Made by a program: the position numbers and the translations under genes. Shown in pieces: positions 34,301-40,700 of a stretch of 40,700 bases of DNA (the stretch's first letter is position 1; every line of letters starts with the position of its first letter). The stretch spans positions 1 through 40,700 of the forward strand of contig LADZ01000057.1 in NCBI GenBank assembly GCA_000961845.1. Reading direction: 5' to 3'. The notes under the pieces were generated by a model. It saw only the letters and a program-made list of their open reading frames with translations. It ran no database searches and was not told the DNA's origin. The stretch is from Flavobacteriales bacterium BRH_c54. GTDB taxonomy: Bacteria; Bacteroidota; Bacteroidia; Flavobacteriales_E; Vicingaceae.

Positions 34301-34726
34301 GCCCGGTACACCACAAGGAAAGGTTTGTCCTGTAGTAGCAGATGTCCCACAAGGCAAAGACGAACAAGGACAACCTGGGTTTCCCTCATTAACAGTTGGA
34401 AAAGTGTTGCCATTAATGGTAGCAGTTAAGCTTCCTCCTTGACATTGTGCTGAATAATAACTAATAGCAATATTAGTAACAATATTTCCAGGAGGAACAG
34501 GATCCACAAAATTTTGAGTTCCACAAGCTGCGGTATTTCCACACCAACTTGATGTTGTATTAAAACACCAATAATCGGCACCACAAACAGTACATCCACC
34601 ACACGCTTGAAAACCACTATAAGTAATAGTGGTTGTTGCTGTTTGAGCATTTAGATTGTTATCTTGAAAAGCATTTAGAAAAAATAAACAACTGAATATT
34701 AGAATTGAAAGTATTGATTTTTTCAT
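31358..34726 (-). CDS. Large secreted repeat protein with CHU_C type IX secretion domain
   Basis: 1122 residues. Signal peptide 1-28 (LFFLNAFQDNNLNAQ). Residues 36-170 are Cys/Gly-rich, with about 14 cysteines likely in disulfides. A PKD-like domain (~182-260) and an Ig-like one (~262-346) follow. Six repeats of ~73 residues with WTNPSPIC start at 347; two further beta domains (~789-950), a PKD domain (NYFWDFGNGS, ~952-1028) and the CHU_C gliding motility-associated C-terminal domain (IPTIFTPNGDGSNDFF, RWGQKMF, WDGK, GTYYF) end it. CHU_C-type cargo passes the outer membrane through the type IX system and is usually served by a PorP/SprF-like partner; none is adjacent. Likely a cell-surface adhesin or matrix protein. 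Confidence 0.9.
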   Translation of the reverse strand: MKKSILSILIFSCLFFLNAFQDNNLNAQTATTTITYSGFQACGGCTVCGADYWCFNTTSSWCGNTAACGTQNFVDPVPPGNIVTNIAISYYSAQCQGGSLTATINGNTFPTVNEGNPGCPCSSLPCGTSATTGQTFPCGVPGYNYGGNNSFQLCTGQGVCINRAVLTMTYVPANQATPATQPGTITGNSNVCTGVATTFSIPPVANAAGYTWTVPAGWTINSGQGTTSITATPGSTGNICVTANNLCGTSAPRCFAVTVSNPSVAPTSATATPNPICVGSTTNLTVNGGSLGTGAGWQWYSGSCGGTSVGSGSTITISPGTTTTYFVRAEGTCNNTTCQSVTVTVNPVVNPAWTNPSPICAAAGSINLNSLITGTTGGTWSGTGVSGTSFNPASGSQSVTYTVGSSPCTQTLTQTITVVPDVNPAWTNPSPICAAAGNINLNNLITGTTGGTWSGTGVTGTSFSPSSGTQSVTYTVGTAPCQETQTHTINVLPDVDPTWTNPSPVCAAAGNINLDNLVTGTAGGTWSGTGVTGNMFDPNSGSQSVTYTVGTAPCQETQTHTINVSAFDPSWTNPSPICENATPIDLSTLITGSAGGSFSGTGVTGNNFDPSGLGGTNVSVTYTVGAAPCTETQTHTINILPDVDPSWTNPSPVCAAAGNINLDNLVTGTTGGTWSGTGVTGNMFDPNSGSQSVTYTVGTAPCQETQTHTINVSTFDASWTNPGPMCESATPIDLSTLITGSSGGSFSGTGVTGNNFDPSGLGGTNVNITYTVGAAPCTDTLIHSVVINADDDASFNYSSTTFCEADNNPIPNITGTNGGTFTISPSGTINATTGEIDITLTGIGSYTIYYNTTSAGNACPSVDSVQITINPQNTISINPVNPICLNDTLNLSANTTGTGTVTWYADAAGTIIIGTGNPLAYVPTSGGIVTIYANNVGSCSSEIDSVTITVNFVDAVINATPVTGSSPLDVFFGNGSTGATNYFWDFGNGSTDTIFEPTHTYTNPGSFTATLIVTNGVCWDTATVIIEVFDESSILIPTIFTPNGDGSNDFFRVDGVNLKHVEGEIYNRWGQKMFAWDNVNGMWDGKTLSGADAADGTYYFIIRAEGIDGKEYFQKGTLTLIR
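32363..33688 (-). repeat. Six tandem ~73-residue repeats inside the cargo protein
   Basis: WTNP(S/G)P(I/V/M)C recurs at residues 353, 426, 499, 571, 647 and 719 (spacings 73, 73, 72, 76, 72). Each unit continues with I(N/D)L..L(I/V)TG..GG(T/S)(W/F)SGTGV.G and ends in VTYTVG.(A/S)PC..T. Units 3+4 and 5+6 are nearly the same at both protein and DNA level, showing duplication of a ~441-bp pair. Confidence 0.9.
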
Positions 34727-34776
34727 AGTTAAGTAGTTTTATAAATAGTATAGTAAGTTATTATTTTATTAATAGG

Positions 34777-35274
34777 TTACTTTATCTTTTTTACTTTTAT
34801 AGTTTTAAAAACATGTTTTTTAATTGCATTTTTTTCCGATTCATCAGGTGCTTCAATAACTAATTTAGAAATGTTTTTGTCAGTTGAAGAACATGAGCCT
34901 TCATAGTCTTTTCTAGCAGGAATACTTACAACAACTTTTTTTGAAGTTGGAGTTAATTGCCACTCAACTTCAACGTCAGATTCGTTAGTATTGATTAACT
35001 TTAGAAGAATTACTTTTTTAGAATTGCAAACACTTTTCATTGTATAAAAAGTAACACCTTCCAACATGTTTGTAAGTGGAGCAGGAGCAATAATTGTATT
35101 GCCTGATGGCTCATCATGAGTATGAGGGGTAAATTTATTTACTGGCATCCATGATTCTCCATGAGGAGTGGCTGCAGTAGATTTTTCATGCTCATGGTTT
35201 TGAGAAAAGCCTGTTAAACTTGTTATTAGAATAGTAATTAAAACTACTGAACGAAATGTTTTGATGTTTTTCAT
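34777..35274 (-). CDS. Exported His-rich small protein, unknown
   Basis: 165 residues. Signal peptide SVVLITILITSLTGFSQ, mature start NHEHEKSTAATPHGESW. The first ~35 mature residues hold seven histidines (HEH, PHGE, PHTHDE), which may bind metal. The rest looks like one beta-sandwich domain (KKVILLKLINTNESDVEVEWQL; KKVVVSIPARKDYEGSC) with two cysteines (Cys83 region and GSCSS) and a basic tail. I know no family. It lies 50 bp upstream of the cargo gene and 157 bp downstream of the GT-C gene, with a TATATTTG box in front, so it may be co-expressed with the cargo gene. Confidence 0.78.
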   Translation of the reverse strand: MKNIKTFRSVVLITILITSLTGFSQNHEHEKSTAATPHGESWMPVNKFTPHTHDEPSGNTIIAPAPLTNMLEGVTFYTMKSVCNSKKVILLKLINTNESDVEVEWQLTPTSKKVVVSIPARKDYEGSCSSTDKNISKLVIEAPDESEKNAIKKHVFKTIKVKKIK

Positions 35275-35318
35275 GATTTATTTATATTAATGTTGTATAT
35301 GTTTGATTATTAGTAAAA

Positions 35319-35326
35319 CAAATATA
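35319..35326 (-). promoter_or_regulatory. Putative -7 box for the His-rich protein and cargo gene
   Basis: The minus strand reads TATATTTG, a perfect TAnnTTTG, 44 bp upstream of the ATG at 35274. No TTG at the -33 spacing. The site would drive the His-rich gene and possibly the repeat protein 50 bp further on. Confidence 0.35.
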
Positions 35327-35431
35327 AAAAGTTAATTGTAAATATAAAATTATATTTTATTGATTGTCATGACGTGTTTTATTTTTAAATAGTTGCATAT
35401 CAGTATATAATATTTTTTTTTGCCATATAAT

Positions 35432-37438
35432 TTAATGAATAGTTGAGTTTTTGGGCATAACTATCCTTGATTTTTCAGCATATTCTTTTGCTTTTTGTTC
35501 ATTTCCTACTACTTTAAATACATTAGAAACATTTTGCAGCAATACATAATCTAAAGGAGGAATTGCTGCTGCTTTTTCAAAATAATCTAACCCACTTAAT
35601 GTATCTTTTTCATACATGTATGCATTGCCAACATTTATGTATAGAGCAACTTTTTCAGGATAGATTTCTATGGCTTTTTTACTGCTTTCTATGGCTTTTT
35701 TGTAAGCTTGTTTTTGAAGATGTAATTCGTATAGTCTTTGGTAAGCAGGTAAGTATTCTATTTTCTTGCTAAGCATATTTTCATACCAATAGATGGCAGA
35801 ATCAGGTAAATTTCTTTTTTCATAACAATAGCCATAATTATATTGACCTTCAACATTTTTAGGATTAAGTTCTATTACTTTTTTAAAGATAGGTTGAGCA
35901 GATTTCGCATCATTAAAAATATCTACATAAATAGTAGCTAGGTTGTTTTGTGTAGTAAAATCGTTTGGATATTTTTTTAAACCTTCACTCATTAATTCGG
36001 TTGTCTTTTTAAAATGAACCTTTGCCTCTTTGATTAATAAGCTTTTTGCTGCTTCATTTTGTGTTAATGCAATTTCTTTAGAGAGTGCATTTGCTAGAAT
36101 ATAATTTAAATTACATGAGTTTTCAAAATTTATAACATCATGTCTGAATAAAGTTAATTCATTTTTCCATGCCGGATTTCTGGAAAAACTTTTGATCGAA
36201 TATAGCGACAATAGAATTATGCAAGAAGTTTTGAAATAAGAATTTAAGTATTTAAAGTGTATTTCTTTATTGTAATATTCAATTTTAAATAGGGTTAAAA
36301 TTAAATAACTTATGCTGATGCAAAATCCTAATGAAGCAAAGTAAACAAAGCGTTCTCCTATTATTCCAACAACAGGGGTGAATAAATTGGTAAAAGGAAA
36401 AATACCTATTAAATAAATAAGTATTCCATAAGAAATAATTTTTTTCTGTGGTAGTTTTATTAATGCAAAAACAGTTAAAGAAATATGAAACAGCATTGAA
36501 AACCATACAATAATGTTTGACCAATTTGCCATTGGTATTATATTGTATCCGTAATATGAGGAAAGGGGATGTGGATATATAAACAGTTTTAAATAATAAC
36601 CGGCAGTGTAAAATGCAAAAGGAATACGTTCCCAAAAATTATCTATATAAAATAATGGGTTTTCAAAAAAAGCATAAGCTCTTAATTGTATTGATTCTTC
36701 TAACAAAAAGAATTTTAAAAGTTTAAAAAATAAAAATGCAACAATAGGAATTAATGAAAATAGGATAAGTTTTTTTGGTTTAATAGTAGTGAAGAAATAA
36801 AGCGTAAGAGGTATAAGGATAAAAAATAATACTGCTGTTTTCTTGCTTAATAAGGCTAATAGTAAAAAGATTACTCCAAAAATTATATTTGTTGCTTTTA
36901 TATTTTCAACATTTTTAATAAAAAAATACAAAGCACTAATGCCAAATAAAAAAGAAAGCAATTCATCTCTACTTTTTAAGTTGTTTACTACTTCTGTATG
37001 AATAGGGTGTGTAGTAAATAAAAATGTAATAAGAATAGGAAAAATTATATTGTAATGTGTTAATAGTTTAATTAAAACAATGAATAGCATTATACAACTT
37101 AATATATAAAAAAGTAAGTTTATAAAATGACTTATATGAGGATTTATCCCAAAAAATTCATACTCAATGGCAAATGTTGTTAATACAACTGGTCTGTATT
37201 CAAAATTTTGTTGTCTTGATTCAATATAATGACTAGAAAAAATTTCAGGAATTCCTTTTATACCTTGTTGAACTCTTGGGTGTGGGGTTTTATCACTGGT
37301 AGTCGTAACATAATTATCATCTAATGCAAATTCATTTTTTAAACTGTTACCATATATCAAAAAACAAACAAGACTTATAAAAACTATAATTATTTTTAAT
37401 TGCTTTTTAGTAATAGTGTGTACCTGATAAAGCTTCAT
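35432..37438 (-). CDS. TMTC-like GT-C glycosyltransferase with C-terminal TPRs (paralogue B)
   Basis: 668 residues with the same layout as the protein at 21909-23888: a first helix ending in FLIYGNSLKNEFALDDNYV (acidic pair at 40-41), THPIHTEVVNNLKSRDELL (~143-161), ten or more membrane helices, then four or five TPRs (TQNNLATIYVDIFNDAKSAQPIFKKVIELNP; GQYNYGYCYEKRNLPDSAIYWYENM). Shared segments such as IPMA..SN...W and RNPAWK/RNPDWH show clear paralogy. As a GT-C enzyme it should transfer sugar from a polyprenyl phosphate outside the cytoplasm. It lies between two type IX cargo genes on the same strand, 69 bp after the first, which makes exported cargo a candidate acceptor. Confidence 0.82.
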   Translation of the reverse strand: MKLYQVHTITKKQLKIIIVFISLVCFLIYGNSLKNEFALDDNYVTTTSDKTPHPRVQQGIKGIPEIFSSHYIESRQQNFEYRPVVLTTFAIEYEFFGINPHISHFINLLFYILSCIMLFIVLIKLLTHYNIIFPILITFLFTTHPIHTEVVNNLKSRDELLSFLFGISALYFFIKNVENIKATNIIFGVIFLLLALLSKKTAVLFFILIPLTLYFFTTIKPKKLILFSLIPIVAFLFFKLLKFFLLEESIQLRAYAFFENPLFYIDNFWERIPFAFYTAGYYLKLFIYPHPLSSYYGYNIIPMANWSNIIVWFSMLFHISLTVFALIKLPQKKIISYGILIYLIGIFPFTNLFTPVVGIIGERFVYFASLGFCISISYLILTLFKIEYYNKEIHFKYLNSYFKTSCIILLSLYSIKSFSRNPAWKNELTLFRHDVINFENSCNLNYILANALSKEIALTQNEAAKSLLIKEAKVHFKKTTELMSEGLKKYPNDFTTQNNLATIYVDIFNDAKSAQPIFKKVIELNPKNVEGQYNYGYCYEKRNLPDSAIYWYENMLSKKIEYLPAYQRLYELHLQKQAYKKAIESSKKAIEIYPEKVALYINVGNAYMYEKDTLSGLDYFEKAAAIPPLDYVLLQNVSNVFKVVGNEQKAKEYAEKSRIVMPKNSTIH

Positions 37439-37507
37439 AATTGTGTCTTACGATTACGATATTGTTTGAAGCAAATTAAATACATTCGTAATTCATTATC
37501 AAAATAA

Positions 37508-40500
37508 TTATTTAATTACAGAGACTCGGCCAGTAAAGTCATGCCATTCTCCAAAGATGTCCCTTGCTTTTACTTTATATACATAAACATCAGTTTTAAC
37601 TAACTTTCCTTTGTAAACACCATTCCATTTAGGTTCTAATTCAATGCTGTTAAAAACAATTTCTCCCCATCTGTCAAAAATTAATGTTTCTAGTTGAATA
37701 ATTCCATAGCCTTTTATGGTAAAGTAATCATTAATATTATCGCCATCAGGAGTAAATGCATTAGGTATCCAAATAGCAAAAGTGGGTTTAATTTTGAGTG
37801 GTTTTTGAGTGGTGTCTTTACATCCATAAATATTTTCTATGTAAAGTGTAATATAGTATAGACCAGAGTCTGCATACTCATGTACAGGATTTTGAACCAT
37901 AGATGTAGTTCCATCACCAAGCTCCCAAAACCATTGACTAGGAATGATAGAGTTATCTGTAAAGGTGATTTCACTACTATATATATCAGTATCAATAGGG
38001 GTATAAGTAAAGCTAGCTAAAGGTTTTGGATAGGAGGTTATCATATTAATAATAGAATCTTTACTGACACAACCTTTATCTGAAGTGGCGGTTAAGCTAA
38101 TGCCAAATGTAGCAACAGCAGCATGAGATGGATTGACAAATGAAATATTAATTGGATTTTCTTGATTTGAAGTGCCTGCATTCCCAAAATTCCAAAACCA
38201 TGAAACGATATTTCCTGAGGTAATAGAAGAGTTGTTGGTGAAGTTAACTATTACAGGAGTACATCCCTCTGTGATATCTGCTGAAAAATCAATTTCAGGA
38301 AGAGGATGTACAGTAACAGCTTTGGTAACAGAATCGATACAACCTTTGTCGGTTGTAACAATTAGCTGCACTTGATAAATACCTTCAGAAGTGTAAGTAT
38401 GTATTGGACTTTGTATAACACTTCCTGAGTTATCATCAAAATCCCAATTCCAAGATACATTACTGCCCGAACTAACATTCGATTGGTCAATGAAACGAGT
38501 AAAATCATTCAAACAAACGGTAGTGGGAGAGAAGTCAACTACAGGTAATGGCCATACATTAATGTTTTTAATAACAGTATCAGTACATCCGTTATCAGAA
38601 GTTACAATTAATGTCACATCATAATCACCATCATTAGCATAAAGTTCTGAAGGGTTTTGAATAGTTGAGTTATTTCCGTTATCAAAATTCCAGTTCCAAT
38701 TGGTAATATTTCCAGAACTAACATTAGAGTTGTCTGTAAAGTTAATAGCTGTTCCAAAACATTCATCATTGAATGTGAAATCAGCTACAGGAGAAGGAAA
38801 AATAGTAATGGTTTCAGTTGTTGTATCAGTACATCCTGAGTTGGTTGTAATAATTAGTTGAACGGTATAAGTTCCTGAGGTAGCATAGTTATAATTTGGG
38901 TTTTGAGTAGTATCATCAGTGGTGTGAGTAACACCATTAAAATCGAAATCCCAATTCCACTGAGAAATTGTGCCTCCATTTCCGTTAGAGGTTGAGCTGT
39001 TAAAGTTAGCTAAGGTATTTAGACAGACATCATTAGTAGTAAAGTTAGCAGTAGGATTCGCATAAACATTTACCGGTAGTGTAATGGTGTGAATACAACC
39101 ACTGTCAGACGTTACGGTTAAACTTACATTGTAAGTTCCAGCATTAGCGTAAGTGTAAGTAGGATTTTGTGCTGTGCTAGTTCCAACTCCATCATCAAAA
39201 TCCCAAGCCCAATCGGTTATTGTTCCGGAACTTATTGTTGAAGAATCAATAAAAGTGGTTGTTGCTGAAAGACAAACACTAGCAGCAGAAAAATTAGCTA
39301 CAGGAAGTGGGTTGACATAAACGGTTTGAACCACAGAATCCTTGCAGCCACCTGAAGTTTCTACTAGCAGTTCAACATCATAACTTCCTGCTGTTGGGTA
39401 ACCATGAGCAGGGTTTTGGTTGGTATTGTCAACAGTACCATTATTTTGAAAATCCCAACTCCAGTTGGAAATAACTCCTCCATTTGAATTAGATGTGTCT
39501 GTGAAGTTCATTAAAGTTCCATAACAAACATTGTTAAATGTAAATCCGGCAGTTGGTCCGGCATTAACGTTTATAGTAACAGTAGATGTATCCGAACATC
39601 CATTTGTCCAGACTCTAAGTTGGGCTGTGTAAATCCCAGGAGTACTATAGACATAAGGAGGAGGAGTTTGAGTGGTGTCATCAACTAGTCCATCACCGTC
39701 AAAATCCCAAGCCCAATCAGAAATAGACGATGTTCCTACAACATAAGATTGGTCTGTAAAAGTAACACTCTCTCCAACACATATATTAATAGGAGAAGCT
39801 GTAAAATCTGATACAGGATAATCTGTAGAACCATAAATGGTAGTGGTAAGTGTAACAGAACAAGTAGAACCTGAAACGGGAGTTACTACAACACTATAAT
39901 TACCCGGTGTAGCTGTTGTGATTGATTGAGTAGTTTGCCCTCCCGGACTCCATAAATAGCTTGCAGCACCAGCAGGAGCTGTTAAAGTTACTGGCCCACC
40001 ACCACAAACTACGGTATCAGATTCAATAATTTCTAAGGGAGCACAATTAGCATCTATATAGCCATAACCATAGTGTCCGCTCTGAGAGCAATCTCCAATA
40101 ATGAATTCAATAGTAACATTTTGTCCAACGTAAGCATTAAGAGGAGCAAAAGTAGTTCTCCAAGGTAAATAAAAACCTGCAGCATAAGGTAAAAAGTCAG
40201 GGTCTCCACCGGAGTTTATTGGTCCCGAAATTACTTCATATTCACCACAAGCTATAGGGTTGTTATTTTGATCATACATGTTTACTTTAAAAAAAGGTTT
40301 TTCTCCAATAGTGTGTCCTGAAGGATCTTCTAATACTAACGCATAGCTATAAGTAAAAGATGTGGTTTGCGGAGTTACTAAAAATGTTTGTCTCATGCTG
40401 GCAGCACCATTTCCTGTTCCTGTGTAATCTCCCAACATTACAGAACAGCCACCACCATTTGGGTCTGTAGTTGGAATTCCAACTAAAGGATCAGTTCCAG

Positions 40501-40699
40501 GAGTAGTAATTGTGTGATTTCCTCCAGGTGTACTAGGAGTTATATTTATCATTTCATAAGGGTTGTTATTTACATTTCCATCAAATAAATCCCAACCGGT
40601 AAAATCGCAAGTTTCAAAATCAGCATTATTACACGGGTCCCCCGGTCCTTTATCATTTTGGTCGCCTTTCTTTTGATTAGATGTAATTGTAAGAGTTTG
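37508..40699 (-). CDS. PKD-repeat surface protein with CHU_C domain, 5' end cut by the window edge
   Basis: The frame stays open from an internal Met (40552) to the window end, and the extra ~49 residues include NADFETCDFTGWDLFDGN, a conserved N-terminal segment of such proteins. The true start is therefore outside. Visible parts: an N-terminal jelly-roll-like domain (to ~40000, ending YIDANCAPLEI), a SprB-like strand region, eight PKD domains (~39817-37780; WDFDGDG, WDFDDG, GTY.V.L.V signatures) and a C-terminal CHU_C domain (WIPNAFTPDGDNINDYF, FDRWGEIVF, WNG, VYVYKVKARD). Cargo of the type IX secretion system, probably a surface adhesin. Confidence 0.92.
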   Translation of the reverse strand, partial: QTLTITSNQKKGDQNDKGPGDPCNNADFETCDFTGWDLFDGNVNNNPYEMINITPSTPGGNHTITTPGTDPLVGIPTTDPNGGGCSVMLGDYTGTGNGAASMRQTFLVTPQTTSFTYSYALVLEDPSGHTIGEKPFFKVNMYDQNNNPIACGEYEVISGPINSGGDPDFLPYAAGFYLPWRTTFAPLNAYVGQNVTIEFIIGDCSQSGHYGYGYIDANCAPLEIIESDTVVCGGGPVTLTAPAGAASYLWSPGGQTTQSITTATPGNYSVVVTPVSGSTCSVTLTTTIYGSTDYPVSDFTASPINICVGESVTFTDQSYVVGTSSISDWAWDFDGDGLVDDTTQTPPPYVYSTPGIYTAQLRVWTNGCSDTSTVTINVNAGPTAGFTFNNVCYGTLMNFTDTSNSNGGVISNWSWDFQNNGTVDNTNQNPAHGYPTAGSYDVELLVETSGGCKDSVVQTVYVNPLPVANFSAASVCLSATTTFIDSSTISSGTITDWAWDFDDGVGTSTAQNPTYTYANAGTYNVSLTVTSDSGCIHTITLPVNVYANPTANFTTNDVCLNTLANFNSSTSNGNGGTISQWNWDFDFNGVTHTTDDTTQNPNYNYATSGTYTVQLIITTNSGCTDTTTETITIFPSPVADFTFNDECFGTAINFTDNSNVSSGNITNWNWNFDNGNNSTIQNPSELYANDGDYDVTLIVTSDNGCTDTVIKNINVWPLPVVDFSPTTVCLNDFTRFIDQSNVSSGSNVSWNWDFDDNSGSVIQSPIHTYTSEGIYQVQLIVTTDKGCIDSVTKAVTVHPLPEIDFSADITEGCTPVIVNFTNNSSITSGNIVSWFWNFGNAGTSNQENPINISFVNPSHAAVATFGISLTATSDKGCVSKDSIINMITSYPKPLASFTYTPIDTDIYSSEITFTDNSIIPSQWFWELGDGTTSMVQNPVHEYADSGLYYITLYIENIYGCKDTTQKPLKIKPTFAIWIPNAFTPDGDNINDYFTIKGYGIIQLETLIFDRWGEIVFNSIELEPKWNGVYKGKLVKTDVYVYKVKARDIFGEWHDFTGRVSVIK
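37780..39817 (-). repeat. Array of eight PKD domains
   Basis: Eight ~80-90-residue units, each with a P..(D/N/S)F start, a W.WDF/W.W(N/E) core and a G.Y.V.L.(V/I)....GC.D(S/T) end. Divergent at DNA level, so an old array, unlike the repeats of the other cargo protein. Confidence 0.88.
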
Positions 40700-40700
40700 G

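Noticed and set aside
34426-34650. Hydrophobic 74-codon frame inside the repeat-rich cargo gene
   Set aside because: Overlaps the cargo gene in another frame; its hydrophobicity comes from Thr/Asn codons read out of frame.
40550-40552. ATG at 40552 as start of the PKD protein
   Set aside because: It has no signal peptide after it, and upstream codons stay open to the edge with a conserved ANFE/CDFTGW-like segment.

Overview
The window is AT-rich bacterial DNA that reads as a member of Bacteroidota, probably Flavobacteriales. Evidence: two giant surface proteins ending in the gliding-motility/type IX secretion CHU_C domain, outer-membrane barrels ending in aromatic residues, several TAnnTTTG promoter boxes of the Bacteroidota sigma factor, no encoded CCA on the tRNA, a class II aldolase next to accD, and a kynurenine pathway pair. 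I cannot name the genus. No gene-free stretch exceeds 300 bases. The genes at both window edges are cut: the first CDS lacks its 5' end, and the last (minus strand) CDS runs off the right edge.

Layout. 1-3.9 kb: a truncated protein with a helical-repeat N-terminal part, two outer-membrane beta-barrels and a GAF/SpoIIE-type phosphatase. 3.9-10.3 kb: housekeeping genes (accD, class II fructose-bisphosphate aldolase, a thioredoxin-type ArsC-like reductase/phosphatase, lpxB, a small membrane protein, surE, a CorA transporter, tRNA-Ser(GGA)). 10.3-13.7 kb: two small heavy-metal-associated domain proteins, then kynurenine 3-monooxygenase and kynureninase. 13.7-17.5 kb: O-antigen ligase/polymerase-like protein, Wzz-like chain-length protein, a MauE/thioredoxin fusion and a cysteine-rich lipoprotein. 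17.6-21.9 kb: TPR/OmpA-like lipoprotein, folK and sppA.

21.9-31.3 kb is the accessory heart of the window. A compact minus-strand operon holds ketoacyl-ACP synthase III, acyl carrier protein, a second ketoacyl-ACP synthase III, a short-chain reductase, an ArnC-like polyprenyl-phosphate glycosyltransferase and a GNAT acyltransferase. It is followed by a convergent sulfotransferase, an unknown protein, an AspH-type hydroxylase and a TMTC-like GT-C glycosyltransferase with a TPR tail. The simplest reading, which is inference, is a pathway that builds a dedicated short acyl group on its own ACP, attaches it to an amino sugar, loads that sugar onto undecaprenyl phosphate, flips it and transfers it to a surface glycan, lipid or protein. 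Sulfation and hydroxylation may be further tailoring steps.

31.4-40.7 kb: two large type IX secretion cargo proteins (one with six ~73-residue repeats, one with eight PKD domains) flank a second TMTC-like GT-C paralogue and a His-rich exported protein, all on the minus strand. This suggests, but does not prove, that the GT-C enzyme glycosylates exported cargo.
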